Shown: positions 1 through 9,706, counted from the stretch's first letter. The stretch is DNA of 20,135 nt from Isoetes engelmannii (GCA_011763485.2 JAANSK020289045.1:1-20135), one strand, 5' to 3'. Notes: generated by a model from the sequence alone, not told the origin. Translations and numbers: made by a program.

Positions 1-240
1 GTTGCCACAAACTCCAAGCATCTGAAAGCAGAGCTTCCTTCTCGAGTCGATTCTACAGCATGCAGGATTGTGGGAGAGCTGCTTGCTGAGAGAGCAAAGG
101 AGACAGATTGCTACACAGTAGTATGCACACCCAGAAGAGGCGAAAAGGTAGTAGGCAAATTGGCTGAAGTACTTAGTTCACTTGCCAATAACGGCATTAG
201 TATCTATCACACTGAGAAGGGTATTATGTTGTCTAGATAA
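1..240 (+). CDS. Organellar ribosomal protein uL18-like, C-terminal end (partial)
   Basis: An open frame enters from the left edge and stops with TAA at 238-240, giving 79 residues. Seen: VATNSKHLKAELPSR, then ACRIVGELLAERAKE, then GEKVVGKLAEVLSSLANNGI. This order (a VA-T/S strand, an alanine-rich helix with G-x-L-L-A-E-R-A, a basic R-R-G-x-K-x-x-G-K turn and a final helix ending in N-G-I) is that of the uL18 (L18p/L5e) fold, which binds 5S rRNA on the large ribosomal subunit. The sequence is far from cytosolic L5, so I infer a mitochondrial or plastid member of the plant L18p/L5e family. The 5' part lies outside the window. No frame break is visible. The family call is from memory of motifs and is moderate. 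Confidence 0.6.
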   Translation, partial: VATNSKHLKAELPSRVDSTACRIVGELLAERAKETDCYTVVCTPRRGEKVVGKLAEVLSSLANNGISIYHTEKGIMLSR

Positions 241-2160
241 GGTGAGAATAGTACTCCATTGTTATACTAATTTTTCTTGCCATGCAATAGATTTCACTTA
301 GTTTTCTATCTAGACATTTAAAGTGTTTGGTTCAGGGTTATCATATCTTGAAATGTCATTAATGCCTCGTAATTCTTGTAGATAATCAAATGACATTTCC
401 GGATATCAAATTACAGATTCTACAATTTTGGAAGAATATTTTAATACCCTACGCAGTTTATACGTGATATATCATTTTATTATGATTGGTAAGAACTAAT
501 TTCTTAACTGTTTGGCAAGGCCCATCCAATGACTATTCTGGCACAACTCTTTTATGTATTTATCTGGTACATCTTTGCCATATGATTAGAAATAGCCAGT
601 GTATGGACTTTTGAATGGAACAAGCAAACCTATGTTGGAAAATTGTGTACCTGACTGATGGTGCAAGTGTGTCAATATATTTGTCACTTTTGAAACAGTT
701 TTAACATTTTCCATTCTTTTTCATGTTGATCTTGTGTACTGATACTATTAATATTTTTGTTTTGGGTTTTATTACGCTGTCTACTTGTGAACACCATGTC
801 GATGTTGCTGCTGTACGATTTGTACCAGGTATGCTCAGCTTACATTACAGCTCTTTCATATGAAGATCTTTGCACCCCATATATACGCTTAATTACCTGC
901 ATAGTAGAATGTATATCCCACCAGTAGATGCCAATTCATGAAAAGATGGGCATGGAAGCTTGCTTAGTCAGTTATTATACATCCCATTGTTGGAGATACA
1001 TTCTCAACAATTTGTACCATCATATAGGGTTAGAGTGTTCATGAGCAGAAAGTTATAAATGTCATAGGCTAAGACGATATATTCTATTATTCCAATTGGG
1101 TTCCTGAAATAGACATGGTAGCAATGCTGTCTTTGCTTTCTAGGTCAAGATATAAAGTTGTAATGACAACAAAAGGGTACTTAATCCATGGCTCTCCTAT
1201 GCGTCCCTTCTGTTATAGAAATTCTTTGTATGATCCGTTGTAATGATTAGTATGCATATTCGTGATGCTGATGGAAAGATTTTATTAATTTTCAGCTTTT
1301 GTGCCAACTCTTAAGATGAAGTGATTTTTGGGATCTATATATGCTTTTATGACGGCAAGTTCCAAGTGAGAACAGAACTAGAACATGCAGGCGTGCATAT
1401 GGATGCTGCAAATGATAGCATCTGGCAGCATATCATCCGAGGTCATTGTATGTAAGATGTTAATAATGACCAATGTTGATAAGGGTGATGTCAACAGCTG
1501 CGAACCGAAGAGATTCAAGTGATGCTAATTCTCCAACAAACTCTAAAAATTAAAAGGACAACAATGATTGCTTTCTGTTTCTGAAAGAATACAAGGGAAG
1601 ATTTTCAGTAGGAGGATTTAATTGGCTAGCCGAACCTGACATAGGAATTCAGTTTGCAAATTTTTTCCCTTGCCAATTTGGAGTTGCGTTCCATCATTAA
1701 GACAAATTTGGTCGAGAAATATTTCACGAAGGTTCCATGTAGATATTATGCTTAGATGGGAATGATGGTTCTCTGTAAAATGTGAAAAACCAACTGTTGG
1801 AATGGATTCATACACTATGTAGACAAGTGAAAAAGTATTTTATGACATTACAAAGTGCATAAATTTTTTTGACAACCTAACATTTTGTTGATTCTCCCCC
1901 GGTGAGTTTTCCATAGCTCCACTGATTCCACGTAAATTCCAATTGCATATTTCATATTAGCAGATTAATCCACTGATTTCTCCTTTTTTATTAGCTCTGG
2001 TTTTAGATCATTTTTATTTGCTATTAGCAGATTAATTATAGTTCCCACTCCTTTTCCATTAGCTCTGGTTTCATTTTACCTCTGGTTTTGAGTTAGTATG
2101 TTTGCAAGTGGCCAATGCACTCATGGTAAATTCAAAACCATGTTTTAAAATTATAAGTTC
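241..2160. other. AT-rich stretch without a recognised gene
   Basis: The first part is presumably the 3' UTR and flank of the uL18-like gene. Only short open frames occur and none resembles a known protein. I see no RNA gene and no clear transposon ends. Confidence 0.6.
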
Positions 2161-2162
2161 CC

Positions 2163-2515
2163 ATAAAAAACTTGAAAGTTTGGAACTTAAAATCCTCATG
2201 TCTGAAATCAAGTTTTAATCTTACCGCCCTCACAAGAAAAGTTGGTCATTCTCGAAGCATGGATTGTCGAAGATGCTAAGCTTTCCTTAGAAAACTTAAA
2301 AGTCTAGAACTTAAAATCCTCATGTCTGAAACCAAGTTTTAATAGTTTTAATCTTGAGAATTTCGTATGTCCACACTGTCTATCTTTTGCAAATTGTGTG
2401 CTAAGCTTTCCTTAGAAAACTTAAAAGTCTAGGAACTTAAAATCCTCATGTCTGAAACCAAGTTTTAATCTTGAGAATTCCGTATTTCCACACTGTCTAT
2501 CTTTTGCAAATTGTG
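2163..2515. repeat. Tandem repeat, unit about 117-125 bp, two full copies plus one partial
   Basis: The block starting GCTAAGCTTTCC at 2275 returns at 2400, a period of 125. Both copies carry AAAACTTAAAAGTCTAG, then CTTAAAATCCTCATGTCTGA, and end in a stretch with CACACTGTCTATCTTTTGC. The first copy has an extra internal AGTTTTAAT. A partial older copy of the middle portion lies at about 2163-2224. The two full copies are nearly identical, so the duplication looks recent. Confidence 0.85.
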
Positions 2516-4415
2516 GTTGCTCGACAACTTTGTCAAGCGATCAAATACTTTGTATATGTGTGTTCAACAATAACAACAATCACATGAAACTACTTTCTAG
2601 GGACCATATGTGTATGACTTACCCCTCAAGAGTCTCTTGGGATTTCATATTAGCATGTTATAAACACATTCATTCATTCATTCAATCACTCATTCATAAA
2701 CCAACATATTCTTATTCACTATACCAAAAGGAAGCTTCTGCAAAAATTTTATTGCGCAGATCTTTAGCTCTATATGCAACATAAAGCAATGTGTTTTTTT
2801 AGATATTACCAAATAAGGCTTCGATCTCACTGTCGTTGTGAAATGGGCGAGCATTCTTGGCGCCATCCCTTCTTCACTGTCCTTGTTTTCTGTCACAACT
2901 AAAAGCTTGCGAGAACATCATGGCATGCAGTCATCAGCAATTATAGTTTTATGTTTCGCTTCATTGCCATTATGCTACCATTTTTTAACACTAAAACTAC
3001 ATATTTTCTTTCTCTATACCTATATATCCTTGTTACCTTTGCATTTTTACTGCATGTTCTCTATTTCTCACTTTCTTTGTTTGCTATATAGATTTCTTTC
3101 TTGGATATTCGATCCTTCATATATTACAAATACATCTTCGTTTTATTACATCGAGTGTTCCACATATGTCAATATTATCAGTTCTAGGAAACTTCGTTCA
3201 TTCGAAGAGCTATAATGAATATGTCCATCATGTTGATTAGTGACTATTTACTTGAATGCTCTCTGAGTTTATTTCCCATCCATAGAGGCTACCTTTGAAG
3301 AAGCAATTAGAATGTCCTTTGTCAAAAAGTTCTTAGTTTTTTTTTTTTTTCTTTGGGCAACCCTTTGATGCTTTAGCATCTTGTTATAGTTGTTATCTCA
3401 AGCTTAACAAGTTGTTGTTCTTATTTGGTAGTTTTGAGTCCTTTTATAGTTGTTATTTCAACCTTAGTAAGTCTAGTTCTTATTCTAATTTTAAAATTTC
3501 AAGCATTACCTCCCTTTGACAAGGGGAAAACTTATGACATACAGTACCATAAGAAATTTTTCATGCAACAATGGTGATGGCAGATCCCTCAATGCCTCGC
3601 CTCAGCCTTTTTTGGCTTTGGTAGTCCCTCATTTATTTGCAGAACCCTTATTTTCGTGCCCCTCATTTTCGTGCAGATTCTTATCTAGCAAGGCTCTGGT
3701 CGTCTGCCATGGCGACGTAAAGGACGGTTAGGCAGCATTCAACTTTATTTGCCAATGTGATGTGATATTGACATGTGTCAAGTATTCTTCAGTCTAGGTT
3801 AATAGAGGGATATGTATAGAAAGAAGGTGTTTGCATCCATGAGATTCACAAAATTATGTTTCTAAATTGTGAAGCTAGAGATATTCTTCGGAATGGATTT
3901 TTTCGAAGTAGTAGAAGAAAAGGGTATTAAGGCACTGGTAAGTTTGTCTCAGCCTTTTGACAATGCTAGAAAGCGTGGTCATTGTGCCACCTTTGAAATT
4001 GTAATAGGAGAATGTCTTGGCCATCCACAAGCTCCACCGACATGGTTCTCTTTAGTTTAGGGTTTTGTTTGTGTGGAGCAGCCTGCCACTTGTTCGAAAA
4101 CTTTCCCTAAGGGTACTAAGAAGAAATAGGCATAGAGAGCTTCATCAGCTATGAAATTCGACCATCATCTTTTACATGTGGACCAAATGATTTTGTTGGG
4201 AGATTTTACTGTCATGATTGTTTTCGTTGCCCACAGAAGCCAGGTACAAGCTCTATCCTGTTTGGTATTTTTGCAACTGGGGAACGAATACCGATATTGG
4301 CTTTTCCTAATTATATACCATGGCCTTAGATATGGTGTCATATAATGAAATGATTTTTGCATACATACAACATGAAGACAGGAAAGATTCCCTCCTTAGC
4401 CACAAGCAAAGTAAG
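2516..4415. other. AT-rich stretch without a recognised gene
   Basis: It holds a short ATTC microsatellite at about 2667-2697, a T-run at about 3338-3350 and a small duplication of TTTTCGTGC near 3651-3674. Open frames up to 125 codons (2838-3215) are rich in Phe, Leu, Ser and Tyr, as expected from T-rich DNA, and match no family I know. The part next to 4416 may be 5' flank of the amidase gene copied along with its first exon. Confidence 0.5.
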
Positions 4416-4534
4416 GAAGTGAAAGAAGCAAATGGAGCATTCATTCAGCTTCTAAAATTGCTTCCACCGCTGCCACCTCTACCACCAATAGTTCGACATT
4501 TATTGACAGGACTCGCATTTGCAGTTAAAGATAT
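4416..4534 (+). pseudogene. AMI1: AMI1-like amidase, first-exon fragment
   Basis: Seen: EANGAFIQLLKLLPPLP, a proline-rich link, then LTGLAFAVKDI. In the amidase-signature family this is the N-terminus up to the F-A-(I/V)-K-D block, whose lysine is the base of the Ser-cisSer-Lys triad. Plant AMI1 hydrolyses indole-3-acetamide to auxin; TOC64/OEP64 is a non-catalytic relative. The lysine present here favours AMI1. The exon ends in phase 2 at a strong donor, AT|GTACGT, at 4534/4535. An in-frame ATG lies upstream at 4320, but the true start is unclear. The next exon of the same gene is found at 5363-5515 on the opposite strand, so this copy cannot make amidase. Host-gene fragment. Confidence 0.75.
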
Positions 4535-4705
4535 GTACGTTAGGGGAAATGAGTTTTAAGGTATATAGCATACGGGAAGCTAAATTGAGCGGCTGCATAA
4601 AAGAAAAAAAGGCCTAAAATGCTTCAAATAGTGCTCTTTAAGTGGCATTGCATATCCTTTAAGTTGCAACAAAATACATGGATGAACATTGCATATTGGA
4701 GTTAC

Positions 4706-4873
4706 AGTAACTGGTGCTACATAGTTGTTCGGGTAGTCATTAGCTCCAGTCACAAGCGCAAACATTGATTTTCTCAAAAATGCCATTGTCCCTTCCTCCC
4801 TTAGAAGTTCAACCAACTGTGGTCTGGTGTTGTTGAAATATTTAACTTGTTTTCCTAGTGGAAGTCTCTGCAA
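4706..4873 (-). pseudogene. GDSL esterase/lipase, middle-exon fragment
   Basis: Reading leftwards from an acceptor (TTTACAG at 4874-4880), the frame gives LPLGKQVKYFNNTRPQLVEL and then ALVTGANDYPNNYVAPVT. This is the conserved stretch of plant GDSL lipases that contains block III (G-x-N-D), whose Asn forms part of the oxyanion hole of these secreted serine hydrolases. The frame is open throughout. The 3' limit is uncertain: a GTAACT donor-like site follows codon ACT at 4706, but the family usually continues with a Y-x-P-E-Q-F segment that is not recognisable here. Orientation is opposite to the next GDSL exon at 5781. Host-gene fragment. Confidence 0.75.
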
Positions 4874-4916
4874 CTGTAAACATTTTTAGGCAAAAAAAAG
4901 AAAAGTCAGCTTGCAG

Positions 4917-4985
4917 AATCAAAATATGGCATCATATTTATCATATTTATCATCAAAATATGGCATCAAAATATGGCATCATATG
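4917..4985. repeat. Short AT-rich tandem repeats in the inverted segment
   Basis: ATCAAAATATGGC occurs three times (about 4918, 4952, 4965), separated by two copies of CATATTTAT. It lies in intron-derived sequence between the fused exon and the GDSL middle exon. Confidence 0.7.
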
Positions 4986-5124
4986 GGATTAAGATAGGAT
5001 TTAGAAAAAGGAAGAGCCAACATATGAGTTGCATCAAAAACATAAATTCATATCAGAATAAAGAAAATTATATCTCCAAAATCATAACAGAGCAAATAAG
5101 CATAGATTTATAGATTACACATAC

Positions 5125-5180
5125 CAACAACATCAACAACAATTCTTCCATTACAGAATCCAAAATCATGGTTGTTCTTC
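5125..5180 (-). pseudogene. GDSL esterase/lipase, end of first exon
   Basis: On the minus strand the frame reads NNHDFGFCNGRIVVDVVG and stops at a donor, GTTG|GTATGT, at 5125/5124. Plant GDSL first exons typically end with F-C-N-G-R-x-x-x-D-V-(I/V)-G, so the match includes the boundary. The N-terminal half with the G-D-S-L block and the catalytic Ser is missing: upstream, within about 20 bases, the sequence becomes amidase exon 3. The family's usual second exon, expected between this piece and the one at 4706-4873, is not found, and the splice phases of the two pieces do not match, which agrees with a lost exon. Host-gene fragment. Confidence 0.6.
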
Positions 5181-5181
5181 G

Positions 5182-5265
5182 GCGACCACTTGAAGATTCA
5201 CCACGCATTCAAGATGGGCAACTGGGTTTAGAGGTGTTCGATAATGCTTGTTTTTGCCAATAAGA
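5182..5265 (-). pseudogene. AMI1: AMI1-like amidase, third-exon fragment
   Basis: After an acceptor (CACTAG before 5265) the frame reads SLIGKNKHYRTPLNPVA, matching the family block G-E-N-x-H-Y-G-T-P-x-N-P. A few codons later a shifted frame reads RGESSSGR, corresponding to P-G-G-S-S-S-G-S, the glycine/serine core of the amidase signature that holds the cis-serine. One frame break therefore separates the two, and the core is altered. The leading base completes the phase-2 codon left open by exon 2, so splice phase is kept. The exon then runs straight into GDSL sequence near 5160-5182. Host-gene fragment. Confidence 0.65.
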
Positions 5266-5362
5266 CTAGTGACCACAATTAACAATCGTCCAGTGCAAAT
5301 TTATTGAACAAGTAAATGAGGGTACATAATAGCAACCACGGAGGATTCCTGCAGGCTTGTAC

Positions 5363-5515
5363 CTATATGCAAACTCTTCTATATAAGTCTTTCCTATGCA
5401 CTTAGCACCAGCTTGTACAATAAGTGCCACAGCTACAGCAGTTTGAATAGCGGCTGCATGAGTATTTGCCCATTCTGGATTTCCATATCCTATGATCAAG
5501 TCTTTTATATCAAAT
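5363..5515 (-). pseudogene. AMI1: AMI1-like amidase, second exon (inverted)
   Basis: Reading leftwards from acceptor GTGCAG (5516-5521), 153 bases encode FDIKDLIIGYGNPEWANTHA, a further 20 residues, then GAKCIGKTYIEEFAY and a donor AG|GTACAA at 5363/5362. This is the amidase segment F-D-x-x-x-x-x-x-G-(F/Y)-G-N-P-(D/E)-W-x-x-T-H that follows directly on the catalytic-lysine block. The first base completes the codon left open at the end of exon 1 (4534), and the last two bases pair with the start of exon 3 (5265). There is no stop or frame break, yet the exon lies on the strand opposite to exon 1. Host-gene fragment. Confidence 0.8.
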
Positions 5516-5722
5516 CTGCACATTACAAACATGTGGCGTCAAAACATAATCAACTCTAAGAGCAGTTTTAAGATCTTGTAATATCAACCTACAAGAAGCT
5601 GCTAACAGTAAGGAATGCTAAATTTTGTGTATAAAATTGTTGTAATCCATTGATCTGATAGCCAAAAACATATTGTAACATGTATTTGATATGCAGAAAC
5701 AAGCATTAGATACATGCATCTA

Positions 5723-5747
5723 CTATGTATTTAGATTAAATACATAG
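5723..5747. repeat. Perfect 11-3-11 inverted repeat in the right breakpoint interval
   Basis: CTATGTATTTA, loop GAT, TAAATACATAG. It is AT-rich and perfectly symmetric, so it could extrude as a cruciform. It lies within the interval that must contain the right end of the inverted segment. Confidence 0.8.
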
Positions 5748-5780
5748 AAACATGGTGATCTAATGTAATTTTGTATGCAG

Positions 5781-6036
5781 ACAACACACATTTTGGGCGT
5801 TGGGAAGTTCATCATATCGGGTGCAGGTCTAATTGGATGCATTTCATATTAGTTAACGCTTCGAGCCCACCGTGATGGAACCTGTGATCCAAAACCAAAC
5901 CAGCTAATTCATAACGTCAACAAAGGTGTATAGGACATGCTGAAGGACTTGAATGCCAATCTTCCAAATGTTCAAATGGTCTATGTCAACAGTTATGATG
6001 CAGTTTATGAGGCCATCAGAAATCCTCAAGCCTATG
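5781..6036 (+). pseudogene. GDSL esterase/lipase, later-exon fragment
   Basis: After acceptor TATGCAG at 5774-5780 the frame reads GVGKFIISGAGLIGCISY, equivalent to G-A-R-K-(F/I)-x-V-x-x-V-G-P-I-G-C-I-P in plant GDSL lipases. It continues with RDGTCDPKPNQLIHNVNKGV and LKDLNANLPNVQMVYVN, and ends YEAIRNPQAYG at donor G|GTATGTAAG (6036/6037), where the family's fourth exon normally ends. Two stops and one frame change occur inside, so it is dead. The final exon with the catalytic D-x-x-H is absent: the recombinase element begins about 50 bases on. Host-gene fragment. Confidence 0.75.
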
Positions 6037-6087
6037 GTATGTAAGAAGTTTCTATTTTTTATTTCTAGAGTTATAGTGACAAGGTGG

Positions 6088-6113
6088 ACAAAATGGCCCT
6101 AGTGGGCATCTCC
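6088..6113. repeat. Left direct repeat flanking the tyrosine-recombinase element
   Basis: AAAATGGCCCTAGTGGGCAT followed by CTCC (6090-6113) matches 7234-7257 at 22 of 24 positions. It starts about 50 bases after the GDSL donor site. Confidence 0.75.
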
Positions 6114-7230
6114 TTCGTCGTTCCAGCTTGGCAAACCGTCTAGTCCGATTATTGCTCTATGGTTTCTTGTGACTATTGATGGTGAGTTTGTTTGTTTTGT
6201 TGCAGATGTTTTTAAATCTCAGTTTTGGAATGAGGTTGGTGGATCCAACATGGATTTGTGCAAGTTGAAAGACCTTTTTTAGCATGACTTGTTGAGTTGT
6301 TGAGCCTCTTCTACCTTAAAGAAATATTCTCAAACTTGGCATGAGTTTAAGGCATGGTGTTGCGCTAAGAACCTACCCTACCTCCCTGCTTCTCCTTCCA
6401 CACTTTGTCTTTTCCTTACTTATGCTATGACTGTTTGGACTTCAGTGTCTCGGGTCAATACTATTCTATCCATCAGCTTCCATCATGTTTTGGCAGGTCT
6501 CTCCAAACCTATTGATCACCCTCTGGTGGTTCTTGTCCAAAATATTGCCAAGCGTAAGTTCCCGTCTGAGGTTCCTAGAAAATGTCCTTTGTTACCACAT
6601 TTGATCCGTCGCATTATTGATAAGTTTTCTGGACCGAATGCTACTTTATTAGATCTCATGCGCTGCATCACCATTGTCCTTGCTTTTGTCGGATTCTTTC
6701 GTAGTGCAGAGCTACTCAACTTGCATTGGTATGAGATTGTTTTTGCTTCCTCACATGCTAGTTTATTTGTCCATTCCTCTAAAACCGACCAATTTGCCTC
6801 GGGTGCTTCGGTCTCAGTTGCACGCTGTAGTGGGCCATATTGTCCTATAGCTCTAGTAGAATGACCTATCTCACTTGCTGATTTTGGGGAGACAAATGGC
6901 CCTGCTGGAGGTCCTTTGCTTAGAGGCGTCATAGTTTCTAAAGGCCATCATTCTTTGCGTTGAAAGCCTATTTCATACTCTACTCTGCGTGCATGGTTCC
7001 AGCCATTGCTTGCTTGCTATTGGAGAAGACCCCTCTGCATTGGGTACTCATTCTGGGAGGAGGGGTGGTGCCACTACTGCTGTAGCTTTTGACATCCCTG
7101 ATCGCCTTTTCAAAGCTCATGGTCGCTGAAAGTCAGAAACAACTAAGGATGCTTACGCATGCCCAACCTTGAGGGAGCAGCTTTCTGTCATACGTGCTTT
7201 GGGTCTTGACCAGGCTCAAAGATCAAGAAC
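6114..7230 (+). mobile_element. Fossil tyrosine-recombinase (YR) element
   Basis: The interior shows the layout of an eukaryotic tyrosine recombinase of the Crypton/DIRS/Ngaro kind. A helical core-binding region lies at about 6290-6560 (HEFKAWCCAKNLPYLPAS). The first catalytic box with its arginine lies at about 6660-6730 (IVLAFVGFFRSAELLNLHW), followed by a strand region ending SSKTDQ. A C-terminal box of the H-x-x-R type is at about 7045-7070 (THSGRRGGAT), and a region where the tyrosine is expected lies near 7150. No reverse transcriptase is visible, so Crypton (a DNA transposon) and an internally deleted DIRS-like retroelement both remain possible. It is broken, with several breaks, and looks old. 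It sits between two 24-bp direct repeats, in what was a GDSL intron. Confidence 0.7.
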
Positions 7231-7257
7231 ACTAAAATAGCCCTAATGGGCATCTCC
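7231..7257. repeat. Right direct repeat flanking the tyrosine-recombinase element
   Basis: AAAATAGCCCTAATGGGCAT followed by CTCC (7234-7257), in the same orientation as the copy at 6090-6113, with two differences. The two copies mark the probable limits of the element. Confidence 0.75.
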
Positions 7258-9706
7258 ATAGACAGAAACAAACTCTACAGAGTGTTCTCTAAGAAAGAAG
7301 CCTATATTTGGGATGAAAACCTTGCCCTTTCGGGTTTTCGAGGAAACCCTAAGGATAAACAACCATCTAAGAGATTTTATTCACAATTGAAAAGGAAAGA
7401 ACCCTCATGCCTACAGGCCTTTTCGGGTTTACAGATAAATGGCAAAGGGAAGCCACATGAAGGTATGAACTGCTAGCTATACAGGAACATGATCAAGAGC
7501 AGAGCCTCCACCACCAAAATCGTGGTCTTGCAAAACAAAAGCATGAGTAAGACCAGACCCTGGGTCCACTGGCTCCAAAGGCTACCAATGCAACCATTGT
7601 TGCCAACAACTCCTAAAAGCCAACCAGGCTTCAATATCACCAACACGTGATAAAACATATCAAACCAAGCACCAACATAAGCCACCAAGGCTCTAAAATT
7701 CTAGTTAGCCACCAAGGCTTTAAACTATGACCAAGCCTCAGATATCTCATGGCCGCGTTGGAAGGAGATGTCTTTAGATTTAATTTTGTTCCCCTGTAGG
7801 AATAATCATGTTAAGCTCTTGCGAGCTATCTAACTGCTTGAAAAGGAATCTGGTCTGGCAAATACACGCAACAATATTCATTCCGTCTACATTCCTATAT
7901 GTAGCGATCAAGATGACCAGTGAGTATATACTCAGAAATAAGGCAAACAACATATGCCCACAACTATTACACCTATAAATTTCTGACACAAACCAACTTG
8001 CTGGAGGAAAGACACATGGGACATTTGAGAATGCAACCAGTAATTTGAGCACCTGTTTGGGCGTCCACAATGACAAGACCAGGAGAGTGTTTGCTTTGGC
8101 AAAACATTAGTCAGGACAAACACTCGTCTAGATTGAGGATCGAAAAACAAGTGCAAAAGCAGAACCAATAGGCTCCTGCAAAAATCATCAAAGATTATGA
8201 TACGATGGCTGCAAAAAGTATGGAGACATAGAACACCTAAGGCAACTGCGTGGAAATTGAGTCCACATCGATGTTCCCTCCACAAACATAAAGAGTTACT
8301 AAGCTCTACTACAACAATTTTAATTACAATCCAAAGAAGGAAAACACATATAGAAGACAACAAAGGACCTATATTAAATAACAAATTCTTTTGTGGAGAA
8401 AGAAAAAAAAAAGAAAAGAAATCATACTACAGGATATCTCTACAGAACGGCGGATGCAAAGGTCAAGTACTACAAACATTTGTGTAAAAAAAACGGGCTA
8501 AAACATTTTGTGGAGAGTATTTAAAAATACTTTGTTTGAGATGGGCACTATTGCAACACTTCTACTAAGCAACAGTTCTATTTCAACACTTCTGCTGCAG
8601 AAATACTATGGAATCTGCAACTTCTAATTCCAAAGATGAGTCTTAAATGTGGACCACCTTGGTTTCACTGTAATAGTCCTTGAGAAATAATTTCATAGTA
8701 TCACAGATCTGTAATGTAGTGCTTGTTGGAATTGCAATTTCTTGAGAAGTACTTTTGTTGTTAGAAACATAGGCAGCCATTTTTTAAACATTTTAGTAAG
8801 GAGGGTTCATACCAAAAAACCACTGTAAACAAAGTTCAATTTCCCATTCACCATTCAGATTTGTACTAAAAAATACATAAGGCTTAAGAACACCCAAATA
8901 CCAAACGTAAAGCAGAACCGACTTGATTTCTCATTGGATGACATGAGTTGAGGCCTGGCCACTTAGAGTCTCAGAGTTCGGGACATGGTAATATGGCCTC
9001 TCAGAGCTCCGGACATGGCAAAACGCCCCTGCCTTTCCAACTTATATCATCATCATAAGAGGACAACACTATAAAACCTTCCCGTTCTTCTAAAATGCTA
9101 GCAGGTCGTGTATTTGATCAAAAGTTTACTGATGCCTAGAGCGTGGCAACTAAATAATCTATAATGAACCATCTAATATTTATTAACAACCACAGTCACC
9201 TTTCACCCTATGGTTGAACACAATCATTTATTCAAAACATCTTCAAGCAAATCCAGCGCAGTACCACTGTGGCATGAATCAAGAAGGGCATGAAGCCATA
9301 CACCATAGCATAAGAACTATAGTAATATTTAGTTGAAGCAATAAGAACTCGACACGAGCAGAAACATGCTCTCTCAATGTAATATTACACCAATGGCTTT
9401 GCTCTTGGAGGCAGTGATTATACGACTCCTAACAACTGGATTTGCAAACAGGTTTGCAATATAGACCTGCAGTTAGTGAGATTTAAGTATGCATCTCATA
9501 GGACAGAAAAATTCTAAACGCAAAGGAAACATCTCCTCACCTAGGCAAGCTCCACCAGAATAATCAAATCAAGAACTTGATTGAGCAAACAACCATAATA
9601 TAGCTTTAGAACATGTTCATTTGCATAGTATAATATGCATTGTGGACCTGCACCCAGATCACACAAGGAAAATAGTTCAAATTGACAAAATTGGAAGATC
9701 CTACAC
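7258..9706. other. Stretch without a recognised gene
   Basis: Open frames on both strands reach 150 codons (minus, 7932-8384), but none matches a family I know. A minus-strand piece near 8090-8030 reads GLVIVDAQTGAQITGCI in a third frame, which looks protein-like but is too short to assign. Minor items: a repeated GCCACCAAGGCT(C/T)TAAA at about 7679 and 7708, a small hairpin GGGTTT-AAACCC near 7339-7356, and an A-rich run at about 8401-8420. Confidence 0.5.
8969..9028. repeat. Tandem duplication, 30-bp unit
   Basis: Two adjacent 30-base units begin TCTCAGAG and share GGACATGG. They agree at 24 of 30 positions. No coding context is apparent. Confidence 0.65.

Larger units (their letters stand above)
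4535..5780. other. Inverted segment between amidase exon 1 and the downstream GDSL exon
   Basis: Four coding pieces inside this interval read on the minus strand: amidase exon 2, amidase exon 3 fused to the GDSL first-exon end, and a GDSL middle exon. The matching pieces just outside, amidase exon 1 on the left and a later GDSL exon on the right, read on the plus strand. Turning the interval round once puts all pieces of both genes in order on one strand. One breakpoint lies between 4535 and about 4700, the other between 5516 and 5780. I see no long inverted repeats flanking it. Inference from exon order. Confidence 0.7.

Noticed and set aside
2838-3215. 125-codon plus-strand open frame
   Set aside because: Composition follows the T-rich DNA (Phe, Leu, Ser, Tyr). 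There is no domain, no splice context and no similarity I know.
3869-4060. 63-codon plus-strand open frame before the amidase exon
   Set aside because: It looks somewhat protein-like but I cannot match it to amidase, GDSL or any other family.
7780-8384. Overlapping minus-strand open frames of 98 and 150 codons
   Set aside because: The two frames overlap, are Cys/Leu/Val-rich and match no family. A protein-like piece (GLVIVDAQTGAQITGCI) lies in a third frame but is too short to call.
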